Assembly (NCBI GenBank): GCA_002373675.1
Contig: DFLF01000002.1
Span: forward strand, 1 to 44,771
Length of the DNA: 44,771 bases
Reading direction: 5' to 3'
Source: Pseudobutyrivibrio sp. UBA3626
GTDB taxonomy: Bacteria > Bacillota > Clostridia > Lachnospirales > Lachnospiraceae
The position numbers and the translations under genes were made by a program. Shown one piece after another: positions 8,341 through 15,124 of the stretch. The notes beneath the pieces are model-generated. The model saw only the letters and a list, made by a program, of their open reading frames with translations. It made no database searches and was not told the origin of the DNA. Numbering within the stretch: the first letter of the stretch is position 1; every line of letters begins with the position of its first letter.

Positions 8341-8412
8341 ATTAGTTACACAATATTGACCATTCATTACAATACTGTTAGGTGACAGAATAAATATTCC
8401 GAAATAAATAAT
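8341..8412 (+). promoter_or_regulatory. Paired LytTR-type direct repeats plus -10 box
   Basis: ATTAGTTACA (8341-8350) and ATTCATTACA (8362-8371) are 21 bp apart. TCCGAAAT (8398-8405) follows after 26 nt. It probably drives the operon of the mini-LytTR gene (8489), the FliD-like gene (8670) and the calcium-loop gene (9341). Confidence 0.68.
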
Positions 8413-8421
8413 ATAAGCAAA

Positions 8422-8475
8422 GGAATGCACAGATAATCAAGGATGACTTCTCTTGATTTCTGTGCATTCTATATT
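8422..8475 (+). terminator. Long hairpin in the leader of the 8489-10537 operon
   Basis: GAATGCACAG (8423-8432) pairs with CTGTGCATTC (8460-8469) and AATCAAG (8435-8441) with CTTGATT (8452-8458), giving a 17-bp stem with one small internal loop. The sequence after it (TATATTTAG) is a poor T-tract, so termination strength is uncertain. It lies between promoter and first gene, like the hairpins at 5169 and 6435. Confidence 0.5.
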
Positions 8476-8488
8476 TAGGGAGGGAAGA

Positions 8489-8668
8489 ATGGTATTTCAG
8501 AATAATGGTGTAACATATACTTTACGAAACGAGGATATTGACTATATTGAAAGTCTTGGGAGAAAGCTTATTATTCATTCGAAAAATGAAGATAAGATAC
8601 CTCTTTCAAAATACAGATATGAAGACTTTGCAAAAGAGTATTCTTCGTACTTGGAAAGGAGTAGATAA
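8489..8668 (+). CDS. Mini-LytTR protein: internally deleted LytTR DNA-binding domain
   Basis: This 59-residue product aligns with the LytTR domain of the 1238 regulator in two blocks. MVFQNNGVTYTLRNEDIDYI... matches MMFRCVDGDRRINLSDISFF..., and KIPLSKYRYEDFAKEY matches KLPIPKGRYKEVRVKY. About 45 residues between the blocks, including the IHRFYLVN segment, are absent. There is no receiver domain. The start at 8489 follows AGGGAGGG. The stop lies one base before the next start codon (8670). It is the first gene behind a paired LytTR site. It could be a small antagonist or dimerisation partner of the full regulators, or a decayed regulator whose reading frame happens to remain open. Confidence 0.72.
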   Translation: MVFQNNGVTYTLRNEDIDYIESLGRKLIIHSKNEDKIPLSKYRYEDFAKEYSSYLERSR

Positions 8669-8669
8669 A

Positions 8670-9326
8670 ATGCGAGTATCTGACAATATGACAAATGAAA
8701 TAGCAAAGAAGGCTGGGCTTCCTATCAATATGAGAGGAGCCGGAGAATCTACAAAGAATACACTTCTTGAGGCTCTTGATAATAAGAAAATAGAAGACGA
8801 TTACTTTACAGATTCAGCTGTCGATACCAAGAAAATGAAGGAACTTACGAAAACGGCAGATAATCTTATAGATATTGCTGAAACATTTGACACAGACGTG
8901 AAGAATAACAAGCTGTTTGAAGAGGCAAAGAATAATAATGACATGTCAAATGTTATTGAAAAAACGAAATCTTTCGCATCAAGCTATAATGATCTTCTTA
9001 AGATTCTAAGCAGCAATAATGACGGCTTGTTCTCGCTATATTATTCTGAGCTTAAAAATGCATATTCTGACTATAAGAATGAGTTTGCCGATATGGGAAT
9101 AACATTTGACAAAAATGGATATATGTCGGTTGATGAAGAAAAGCTCAAGGGAGCAGACTTGGATTCGCTTCAAGGCTACATGGGGGATTTGTCTCATAAG
9201 GCCAACTTTCTAGCAAGTCGTGTAAGTGATAACGCAAGCGCGCAAGCGGAAAGCATATCTAACAGATATGACGCTTATGGAAATATATTTTCACAAGGAA
9301 CAAGCAGGTACGACTATTTCGGGTAA
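8670..9326 (+). CDS. FliD C-terminal-like protein of unknown function
   Basis: This is a 218-residue soluble protein. The C-terminal half contains a pattern typical of the end of the flagellar cap protein FliD: FADMGITFDKNGYMSVDEEK (a DG/NG turn followed by L/M-x-V/L-D), then a helix FLASRVSDNASAQAESISNR. A helical region around residues 80-130 (TKSFASSYNDLLKIL) also fits the FliD pattern of an F-x-x-x-Y-N helix. It is much shorter than real FliD (more than 400 residues) and lacks the variable cap domains. The start at 8670 follows GGAAAGGAG and sits directly after the mini-LytTR stop. It is cotranscribed with the gene at 9341. A flagellar-exported, surface or accessory protein is plausible but unproven. 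Confidence 0.78.
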   Translation: MRVSDNMTNEIAKKAGLPINMRGAGESTKNTLLEALDNKKIEDDYFTDSAVDTKKMKELTKTADNLIDIAETFDTDVKNNKLFEEAKNNNDMSNVIEKTKSFASSYNDLLKILSSNNDGLFSLYYSELKNAYSDYKNEFADMGITFDKNGYMSVDEEKLKGADLDSLQGYMGDLSHKANFLASRVSDNASAQAESISNRYDAYGNIFSQGTSRYDYFG

Positions 9327-9340
9327 AAGGGGGAAGGCAT

Positions 9341-10537
9341 ATGAGAATAGCAAGTAGTCAAATTGATATGAGTTCAAGTAGGTATTACTCACAGATGGGG
9401 GTTAAGTCAGTCAGAAACAATATAAGCAATAATACTTTTATGGGAGTGGCATCATCTGCTTATGGAAATGTGTCATCTAACGCTAAAACGTCTGGTGTAG
9501 GTACAAATCAAATTGGATCGGGAAATCCCAATAACTTTTCATATAATGTTCTTGGCTCATTACTTCAGCGTCTTATGGGTGGTGGCATATTCAGTACAAG
9601 TGGCGGTGGATATATGCAACAGCTTCTTACATATCAAGAAAGCGAATCCACATCATTTTCCGCACAAGGTAAAGCAGTTACGGATGATGGCAGAGAGATT
9701 GATTTTGGGATAAATGTGTCTATGTCGAGACAATTCATGCAACATATGAACATTCAGATTCCGGCAATGCAGAATGCTTTATTTGATCCGCTTGTAATAA
9801 ACATAGGAACGGATTCGGCAAAGGTGTCGAATCAGAAGTTCAAGTTTGATCTGGATTCTGATGGAAAAGAAGATAGTATATCAATGCCAACAAGAGGCTC
9901 GGCATTTCTTGCACTTGATAAAAATGAAGATGGGAAAATAAATGACGGAAACGAATTGTTTGGAACAAAATCCGGTGATGGCTTTAAGGATTTACGAGAA
10001 TATGATAGTGATGGTAATGGTTGGATAGATGAGAACGATGAAGTATTTAGCAAGTTAAAGGTCTGGTATAAGGATGAAACCGGAAACGACGTACTTGTTA
10101 ACCTCAAGGAAGCCGACGTTGGTGCAATATATCTAGGTGAGCAGGATAGCGAATTTACACTTGCTAACGGAATGGGTAGTACAGATGCGGTGATCAGATC
10201 CTCCGGAATATTCCTCCGTGAATCGGGAACAGTCGGAACAATTCAACACGTTGATCTTGCGATGGGTGACGAGAACAATGTATCCGGCGAAGACGATGAA
10301 AATGAAGTCGGTGCACTTACAGTAGATCTCAATAGTAACGCGTCTTCAAATCGAGCGTCTAACGCTCGTGCCAAGAGAGCCGAGAGAGAAGCTATTAGAG
10401 CAAGGAAGGCAGCTAGAAAGAAGATATTGGAAGAACAAATTGAGAAGCATCGCATGGAGAGAAAAGAGATTCAAGAAAACTATCGTGAGAAGATGCTTGA
10501 ACAACATAGGCAGTATATGGAGGCAAACGCACTGTAA
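9341..10537 (+). CDS. Calcium-loop (EF-hand-like) protein, probably exported
   Basis: This is a 398-residue protein. The N-terminus is rich in serine, asparagine and glycine (MRIASSQIDMSSSRYYSQMG) without a Sec signal. Residues about 165-260 hold a run of D-x-D-x-D-G loops (DLDSDGKED, DKNEDGKINDG, DSDGNGWIDENDE) followed by a VW/AIYL beta part. This resembles the calcium-binding modules seen in large secreted RTX-type proteins. The last 50 residues form a basic/acidic coiled coil (RAKRAEREAIRARKAARKK). I recall proteins of this layout in many Lachnospiraceae, unannotated. GGGGGAAGG before the ATG supports the start. It is the third gene of the 8489 operon and is followed by a 14-bp hairpin. 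Confidence 0.8.
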   Translation: MRIASSQIDMSSSRYYSQMGVKSVRNNISNNTFMGVASSAYGNVSSNAKTSGVGTNQIGSGNPNNFSYNVLGSLLQRLMGGGIFSTSGGGYMQQLLTYQESESTSFSAQGKAVTDDGREIDFGINVSMSRQFMQHMNIQIPAMQNALFDPLVINIGTDSAKVSNQKFKFDLDSDGKEDSISMPTRGSAFLALDKNEDGKINDGNELFGTKSGDGFKDLREYDSDGNGWIDENDEVFSKLKVWYKDETGNDVLVNLKEADVGAIYLGEQDSEFTLANGMGSTDAVIRSSGIFLRESGTVGTIQHVDLAMGDENNVSGEDDENEVGALTVDLNSNASSNRASNARAKRAEREAIRARKAARKKILEEQIEKHRMERKEIQENYREKMLEQHRQYMEANAL

Positions 10538-10546
10538 AGGTTAGGG

Positions 10547-10581
10547 GTAAGTAGTACATAACGCATATATGTACTACTTAC
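10547..10581. repeat. Perfect 14-bp inverted repeat after the calcium-loop gene
   Basis: Bases 10547-10560 pair perfectly with 10568-10581 around a seven-base loop. Neither side is followed by a T-tract, so it is not a standard intrinsic terminator. It could stabilise the mRNA end or be a protein-binding palindrome. Confidence 0.6.
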
Positions 10582-10621
10582 AAAATTAATAAAAAGTTAA
10601 TAATTTGTTCGTATGTGTTTG

Positions 10622-10630
10622 TGTTATACT
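10622..10630 (+). promoter_or_regulatory. Extended -10 promoter for the Rpn-family gene
   Basis: TGTTATACT is an extended -10 element (TG-N-TATACT) 46 nt before the start codon. A weak TTGTTC lies only 14 nt upstream. No LytTR repeats are visible, so this gene is probably expressed separately from the surrounding regulon. Confidence 0.4.
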
Positions 10631-10675
10631 TATTCTTAATTCCACTTCTACCATGTCATAAATATGGAGGTATTT

Positions 10676-11524
10676 ATGACAACAAAATTACAATTAAACA
10701 AGGAGGAATGGAGAAATGCGAAAGGCAAGATAGCATATGGCATGACTAATGACTATATGTTTCGCATGGTACTCCAGTCAAACAATAATGTATTAAAAGG
10801 AATAATCAGTTCTATGATGCATGTTCCTTTGGATACAATTGATTCTGTGAAGATTGCTAATCCAATCGAATTAGGTAAACACATTGAAGACAAAGACTAT
10901 ATACTAGACATAAAAGTCAAACTCAATGACAATTCAATTATCAATCTTGAGATGCAGGTGGCTGACTTGGGCAACTGGCAAAATAGGTCCCTATCATATT
11001 TGTGTAGAACATTTGAAACCTTGCAGAAGGGAGACGATTATAATTCTGTCATGCCTGTTACACACATCGGATTTCTTGATTATGACCTATTCCCAGAAGA
11101 GAAGGAATTTTATAGTAAAAACATGCTCCAAAATGTTAAAACAGGAACAATTTACAATAGTAATTTCTGCCTGCGCGTGTTATCATTAAATCAGATAGAA
11201 CTAGCTACTGAAGAGGATAAGAGATGGCACATCGATGAATGGGCCAGGCTATTTAAGGCTACTACATGGGAGGAATTGAAGATGATTGCAGAGAAAGACA
11301 AGGTATATTCAGATGCAGCCAATTCCATATACGAGCAGAATTCTGATGAGACCGTAAGAATGATGTGCGAAGCAAGAAGAGAAGCCATCTTTCATGAACA
11401 ATATGTTCAAAACAAGATGGAAGCTTTAGAGAAACAATTATCTCAGAAGGATGATATGATTTCTCAAAAAGATTCTTTAATTGAACAACTTCAGGCTGAA
11501 CTTGAAAAATATAAGAACAATTAA
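10676..11524 (+). CDS. Rpn-family PD-(D/E)XK nuclease/transposase-like protein
   Basis: This 282-residue protein has the N-terminal hallmark of the Rpn/PDDEXK_2 family (MTNDYMFRMVLQSN...VLKGIISSM), a nuclease core with D-I-K-V and E-M-Q (DYILDIKVKLNDN...NLEMQV), and a Q/K-rich coiled coil at the C-terminus (QLSQKDDMISQKDSLIEQLQ). Rpn proteins are recombination-promoting DNA endonucleases, often multicopy and spread by transfer. The D...E-x-Q arrangement is the usual active-site signature of this family. The ATG at 10676 is preferred over that at 10664 because the latter overlaps the ribosome binding site GGAGG. It sits between the two halves of the LytTR cluster and looks like an insertion. 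Confidence 0.88.
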   Translation: MTTKLQLNKEEWRNAKGKIAYGMTNDYMFRMVLQSNNNVLKGIISSMMHVPLDTIDSVKIANPIELGKHIEDKDYILDIKVKLNDNSIINLEMQVADLGNWQNRSLSYLCRTFETLQKGDDYNSVMPVTHIGFLDYDLFPEEKEFYSKNMLQNVKTGTIYNSNFCLRVLSLNQIELATEEDKRWHIDEWARLFKATTWEELKMIAEKDKVYSDAANSIYEQNSDETVRMMCEARREAIFHEQYVQNKMEALEKQLSQKDDMISQKDSLIEQLQAELEKYKNN

Positions 11525-11549
11525 TCTAAATTTATTTGAGAAGCTTACC

Positions 11550-11618
11550 ATTCACATAAAAAAATCAACCATTCACATCAATAAACTTCCAAAGTATAGT
11601 ATGATATACGATATACTA
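11550..11618 (+). promoter_or_regulatory. Paired LytTR-type direct repeats plus -10 box
   Basis: ACCATTCACAT occurs at 11547-11557 and again at 11568-11578, so the cores at 11550 and 11571 are 21 bp apart. TACGATAT lies at 11607-11614. It precedes the second LytTR regulator by about 30 nt, which fits autoregulation. Confidence 0.68.
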
Positions 11619-11646
11619 TTAAAGTATACTTTTTTGGGAGAATGTT

Positions 11647-12360
11647 ATGCGAATTGCAATATGTGATGACGAAGTAAAAATATGTGAAATGCTAATTGGT
11701 AAGGTTAAAAAATTCTTTCCGGATGTTGAGATTATATCTTATACATCCGGCAAAGAACTTCTTGAAGAAAAATCTTTTCCGGACATTCTACTTCTTGATA
11801 TCAAGATGCCAGACATAAGCGGAATAGAAGTAGCGAAGGAACTTCGTAATCGTAACTTTTATAATATAATAATATTTATTACGGGAGAAGAAGAGGAGGT
11901 CTTTAATTCTTTTGATGTTCAACCCTTTCATTTCCTAGTTAAGCCAGTAGAGGACCACAAGCTTAAGAGCGTTCTTGATAATGCTATAAAGGAACTATCT
12001 CGTCGAAAGAGTACTCCAATCGATAAAAACAATTATATCAATATTCAGTCAGGCACATCTCACATTCGTGTCGATCTATCATCGCTAATATATGCGGAAG
12101 TATATAATCGCAAAACAATCCTACATATGAAAAAAGAGAATATAGAATACTATGGTCAGCTGTCTGCCCTAGAGAAGCTTGTGGGCGAAGACTTCTTTCG
12201 AATACACAGGTCGTATCTCGTGAACATGAGGTATGTAGCGCGATATGACAGGACAACTCTTAGAATGATTAATGGAGATGAGTTGTCAATATCAAGAAGA
12301 CTATATGATGACTTTCTAAATGCGTATATGGAATACAGTCGTAGGGGGATAGGCAAATGA
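11647..12360 (+). CDS. LytTR-family response regulator, system 2
   Basis: This is a 237-residue regulator with a receiver domain (1-118) and a LytTR domain (about 132-237). The receiver is complete: D7/D8, phospho-acceptor D51 in LLLDIKMPD, T79 in FITG and K99 followed by proline (FLVKP). The LytTR part shows LSSLIYAEVYNRKTILH, FFRIHRSYLVNMRYV and the final ISRRLYDDF. It overlaps its kinase by four bases (ATGA), as in system 1. It differs clearly from the 1238 regulator, so the pair is not a recent duplication. GGGAG lies upstream of the start. The promoter repeats match those of the whole cluster, so either regulator, or both, could control it. Confidence 0.93.
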   Translation: MRIAICDDEVKICEMLIGKVKKFFPDVEIISYTSGKELLEEKSFPDILLLDIKMPDISGIEVAKELRNRNFYNIIIFITGEEEEVFNSFDVQPFHFLVKPVEDHKLKSVLDNAIKELSRRKSTPIDKNNYINIQSGTSHIRVDLSSLIYAEVYNRKTILHMKKENIEYYGQLSALEKLVGEDFFRIHRSYLVNMRYVARYDRTTLRMINGDELSISRRLYDDFLNAYMEYSRRGIGK

Positions 12361-13730
12361 GTATGGATGAAATGTGGGCAGTTGCAAACACAATATCTGT
12401 TATCGTCGGACTTCTTGTAAGCGGAGTCTTAGTAGCGAGATTCTATGTTCCGTTTGTAGTTAAAAGGATGTCGGCTATTATACTCGGCGTAGTATTCTTC
12501 GCCACTATGTCGGTTTTATATGTCACGCCAGTAGCAATGCCTGGAGATGTGGCATATATAATAGGGGTTGTAATACTATGTACCGTGTCCATTTTATTGG
12601 ACAGGATAAATATTCCACAGAAGATATTCTTGTCTGTAACGGTATATATGTTTTGTTGGATATCTGATGCCATATCGGCTCTTCCATGGACGTTAATCAG
12701 CAACTTTACATATTTACAAGAAGAGAGTGACATGAACAAGCAGTTTGTACTTTTTATTGTTGCTTTGGTTTTACTCCTTCTCATTGAAAATGTTATTTTG
12801 TTCCTGGAAATGTTTATCTTCGAGAAAATATACAAGAGAAAAGGAGAGCAAATGCAGTGGCGCGAGCTTTCACTTATAGTATCACCCTATGTTGCAATTA
12901 TTATTGGGTATTGGATTTGTTCTTTCCTGTCAGATGCATATGCTGAGGCTCTTGGTGAGTACATAAGAAGTAGTTATCCAGTTTATGATGTGGTTCGTGC
13001 AGTTTTTGGCATTGTTGCATTTCTTGCATCCATTACTGTTGTGTATTCTTACCAGGAGATTAAGAGACAGGAGGAGGAAGCAATGCAGAATGCTCTTGTA
13101 TCTAAGCAGATGGAGGAATTATCTGTGCATGTGCATTCTATGGAAAATGTATATTCTGACATTAGAGGTATAAGGCATGATGTTAACAATCATATTATGA
13201 TACTTGGCAATCTTCTTGAACAGTCTGAAAATGACAAAGCTATTGAATATCTTAATGAATGGCAGGATGGATTTCCCAATCTTAAGATAAGCGCCAAAAC
13301 AGGTAACCCGGTTACTGATATTGTAATCTCTGAGAAGATGCGAGAAGCCGAGGATGTAGGGGTAGAGTTTATATCGCATTTTCATTATCCTGAAAACGCT
13401 AAGGTCGAATCCATAGACATAGGGATTATATTAAGTAATGCTTTGTCAAATGCTATTCGAGCAGCGTCAATTAGTGACAACTCTAAGATAGAACTTAGTG
13501 CTTGGATGAACAATAACGCATATCTTATACAAGTGAAAAATACATATGCAGGAAAGCTAGTCTATGACTCCCAGACGCATCTTCCGATGACTACAAAAAG
13601 CGACACAAAAAGACATGGCTTTGGCATTCTTAATATGAGAAGAATTACAGAGAAATACTATGGAACAATTAAGCTTGAGCAAGACAATAATATAGTGATT
13701 TTTACAGCAATGCTAATGTTGCCGGAGTAA
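12357..13730 (+). CDS. GHKL sensor histidine kinase (AgrC-like), system 2
   Basis: This is a 457-residue membrane kinase. About seven hydrophobic segments span residues 5-240. The H-box is IRGIRHDVNNHI (H274), the N-box is ILSNALSNAIRA and the G-box is HGFGILNMRRITEKYYG. The layout matches peptide-sensing HPK10 kinases such as AgrC, ComD and BlpH. It forms a translationally coupled pair with the LytTR regulator at 11647. No peptide precursor or processing protease gene is evident nearby, so the signal must come from elsewhere or be of another kind. A paired LytTR site begins 10 nt after its stop and points to the next operon. Confidence 0.92.
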   Translation: MSMDEMWAVANTISVIVGLLVSGVLVARFYVPFVVKRMSAIILGVVFFATMSVLYVTPVAMPGDVAYIIGVVILCTVSILLDRINIPQKIFLSVTVYMFCWISDAISALPWTLISNFTYLQEESDMNKQFVLFIVALVLLLLIENVILFLEMFIFEKIYKRKGEQMQWRELSLIVSPYVAIIIGYWICSFLSDAYAEALGEYIRSSYPVYDVVRAVFGIVAFLASITVVYSYQEIKRQEEEAMQNALVSKQMEELSVHVHSMENVYSDIRGIRHDVNNHIMILGNLLEQSENDKAIEYLNEWQDGFPNLKISAKTGNPVTDIVISEKMREAEDVGVEFISHFHYPENAKVESIDIGIILSNALSNAIRAASISDNSKIELSAWMNNNAYLIQVKNTYAGKLVYDSQTHLPMTTKSDTKRHGFGILNMRRITEKYYGTIKLEQDNNIVIFTAMLMLPE

Positions 13731-13739
13731 TTATATACC

Positions 13740-13804
13740 ATTCACATCAATATCAGGGCTATTCACTACATACGCCTTTTCATAGTGGGATTTAGGGCCG
13801 ATAA
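13740..13804 (+). promoter_or_regulatory. Paired LytTR-type direct repeats plus sigma-28-like -10 box
   Basis: ATTCACATCA (13740-13749) and ATTCACTACA (13761-13770) are 21 bp apart. GCCGATAA at 13797-13804, a full match to the sigma-28 -10 consensus, starts 27 nt after the second repeat ends. There is no good housekeeping -10 nearby, which favours sigma-28 here. Confidence 0.72.
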
Positions 13805-13810
13805 TAATAG

Positions 13811-13931
13811 TACAACAGGTTGCGTGCCCACGAAGTGGGGATGCTACACGTCGAGTCCTTTCGCCATAGGCGAACTAAAATGGACGAGACTCCTTTTGTG
13901 AGGAAATGGAGTTCCACTATAAAACAAGGAG
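13811..13931 (+). promoter_or_regulatory. Structured leader of the FliD-like operon with possible anti-Shine-Dalgarno
   Basis: The leader has hairpins CCCAC/GTGGG (13827-13831/13835-13839) and TTCGCC/GGCGAA (13860-13865/13869-13874), the latter closed by GTCC/GGAC (13855-13858/13882-13885). GACTC (13888-13892) can pair with GAGTC (13853-13857), while the overlapping ACTCC can pair with GGAGT (13908-13912). CTCCTT (13890-13895) is also the exact complement of AAGGAG (13926-13931), the ribosome binding site. Mutually exclusive pairings of this kind suggest translational control. I recognise no known riboswitch. Confidence 0.45.
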
Positions 13932-13939
13932 GTTTAAGT

Positions 13940-15109
13940 ATGAGTTGGATGGACAGTAATTCTATGTTCGGTAACACGAGCGGACTAGCAGGAATGCTAG
14001 GTGACTATAGCGCCATACGAAGTGGTAGCTATGGCAAATTAATGAAATCTTATTACGGAGAACAAAGCTCTTCCATATCACGTGGAAGTAGTTCTTCTAG
14101 GTCTAAGAATGTGCTTGACGAGATTATCGAGGAAAGGCGTAATCCGAAAGAATCGAAGGAAGTAAGTGCGGCTAATTCTAAGTTGTCTACGTCAGTATCA
14201 ACATTTAAAAATGCCCTTGGAACATTACAAAGCGAGAATACGTATAAGGATACACAGAACGGTCTTGACGCAAGAAGTAAGGTTGAAAATGCTCTTAAGT
14301 CTTATGTTAGTGCTTATAACGATGCGGTTACAACTGCCAAGAAGTCGACTAATATGAATATGACTTCTAATGTGGCAGGTGCCATGGGAGCCACAAAGGA
14401 GAGTGTTGAGGCACTTGGTGAACTTGGCATAACTTTGAACCATGACGGAACATTAGCATTTGACGTAAAGAAATTCAAGACCATTGAGCTTAGTACGGTC
14501 AAAGATGCTTTTGATGGAAATGCTGCTTTAAGCTATGGCTCGAAGATTGCAAGCAGGCTTAACAGGATAGCTGATAGTGCAACTAGTTCAGGGAAAATTG
14601 ATTCGAGCACCACAACTGTTGCAACAGTTTCTAATTCAAAGAGTCTTATGGAAAGTATAGAAAGTCTCAAGGGGACTGATTTGTATACTACAAAAAATAA
14701 TGCTGGTGATGCAGTATTTAACAGGGATGGAGTGAAGGCAGAACTTGGTAAATTCATTGAGTTCTATAATAAAACAATTGAAGCTGCTAAGAAAAGCGGA
14801 ATATCGGGTGTTAATTCCAATCTTACAACACTTCTGCAGAAGACGGCTCAGTATACGAAATCCTTAGCCGAGATAGGAGTTACAGTTACAAGTGAGGGAA
14901 AGCTTTCTCTTAATAAGTCTGTGTTCGACAATGCAGCGCAGGACAAGATTAAGACCAACCTGACAAGCTATGCTTCCTCAATAGAGACAAATGCAAGACT
15001 TGTTAACTATTACTCGACGACACAGAATAATTCAACAAGTGGCTATTCGGCTACAGGCTCTTATACAAATACATCGGATATTGTATCGCAGTTGTATGGA
15101 CAGATATAG
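13940..15109 (+). CDS. FliD-like repeat protein of unknown function
   Basis: This is a 389-residue protein. The N-terminus is polar (MSWMDSNSMFGNTSGLAGML, then a serine-rich stretch) without a Sec signal. Two similar modules follow, each ending in a motif like the C-terminal part of FliD: LGITLNHDGTLAFDVKKF at about residues 158-175 and IGVTVTSEGKLSLNKSVF at about 311-328. Each is preceded by a helix of the F-x-x-x-Y-N-x-x-x-x-A type (FIEFYNKTIEAAKKSG). True FliD proteins have one such end and a terminal coiled coil, which is missing here. The start at 13940 follows CAAGGAGG; a longer frame from 13820 would overlap the structured leader. It is cotranscribed with the gene at 15125. Flagellar-type export is inferred. 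Confidence 0.8.
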   Translation: MSWMDSNSMFGNTSGLAGMLGDYSAIRSGSYGKLMKSYYGEQSSSISRGSSSSRSKNVLDEIIEERRNPKESKEVSAANSKLSTSVSTFKNALGTLQSENTYKDTQNGLDARSKVENALKSYVSAYNDAVTTAKKSTNMNMTSNVAGAMGATKESVEALGELGITLNHDGTLAFDVKKFKTIELSTVKDAFDGNAALSYGSKIASRLNRIADSATSSGKIDSSTTTVATVSNSKSLMESIESLKGTDLYTTKNNAGDAVFNRDGVKAELGKFIEFYNKTIEAAKKSGISGVNSNLTTLLQKTAQYTKSLAEIGVTVTSEGKLSLNKSVFDNAAQDKIKTNLTSYASSIETNARLVNYYSTTQNNSTSGYSATGSYTNTSDIVSQLYGQI

Positions 15110-15124
15110 AGAGGAGGAATTACA

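Noticed and set aside
8002..8430. Minus-strand open frame of 142 codons opposite the end of the 6596 gene
   Set aside because: It runs across a well-supported gene, a LytTR promoter and a leader hairpin, and its product has no recognisable features.
8538..8669. Long N-terminal extension of the 8670 protein
   Set aside because: The extra codons overlap the mini-LytTR gene in another frame. The start at 8670 has a proper ribosome binding site and minimal overlap.
10547..10581. Intrinsic terminator after the calcium-loop gene
   Set aside because: The stem is perfect but no T-tract follows on either strand, so I list it only as an inverted repeat.
13811..13931. c-di-GMP (GEMM) riboswitch before the FliD-like operon
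   Set aside because: The position and c-di-GMP genes nearby made this attractive, but the conserved GEMM core blocks are absent.
13820..13939. N-terminal extension of the FliD-like protein from an ATG-less upstream frame
   Set aside because: The extension would be encoded by the structured leader. The ATG at 13940 has an excellent ribosome binding site.
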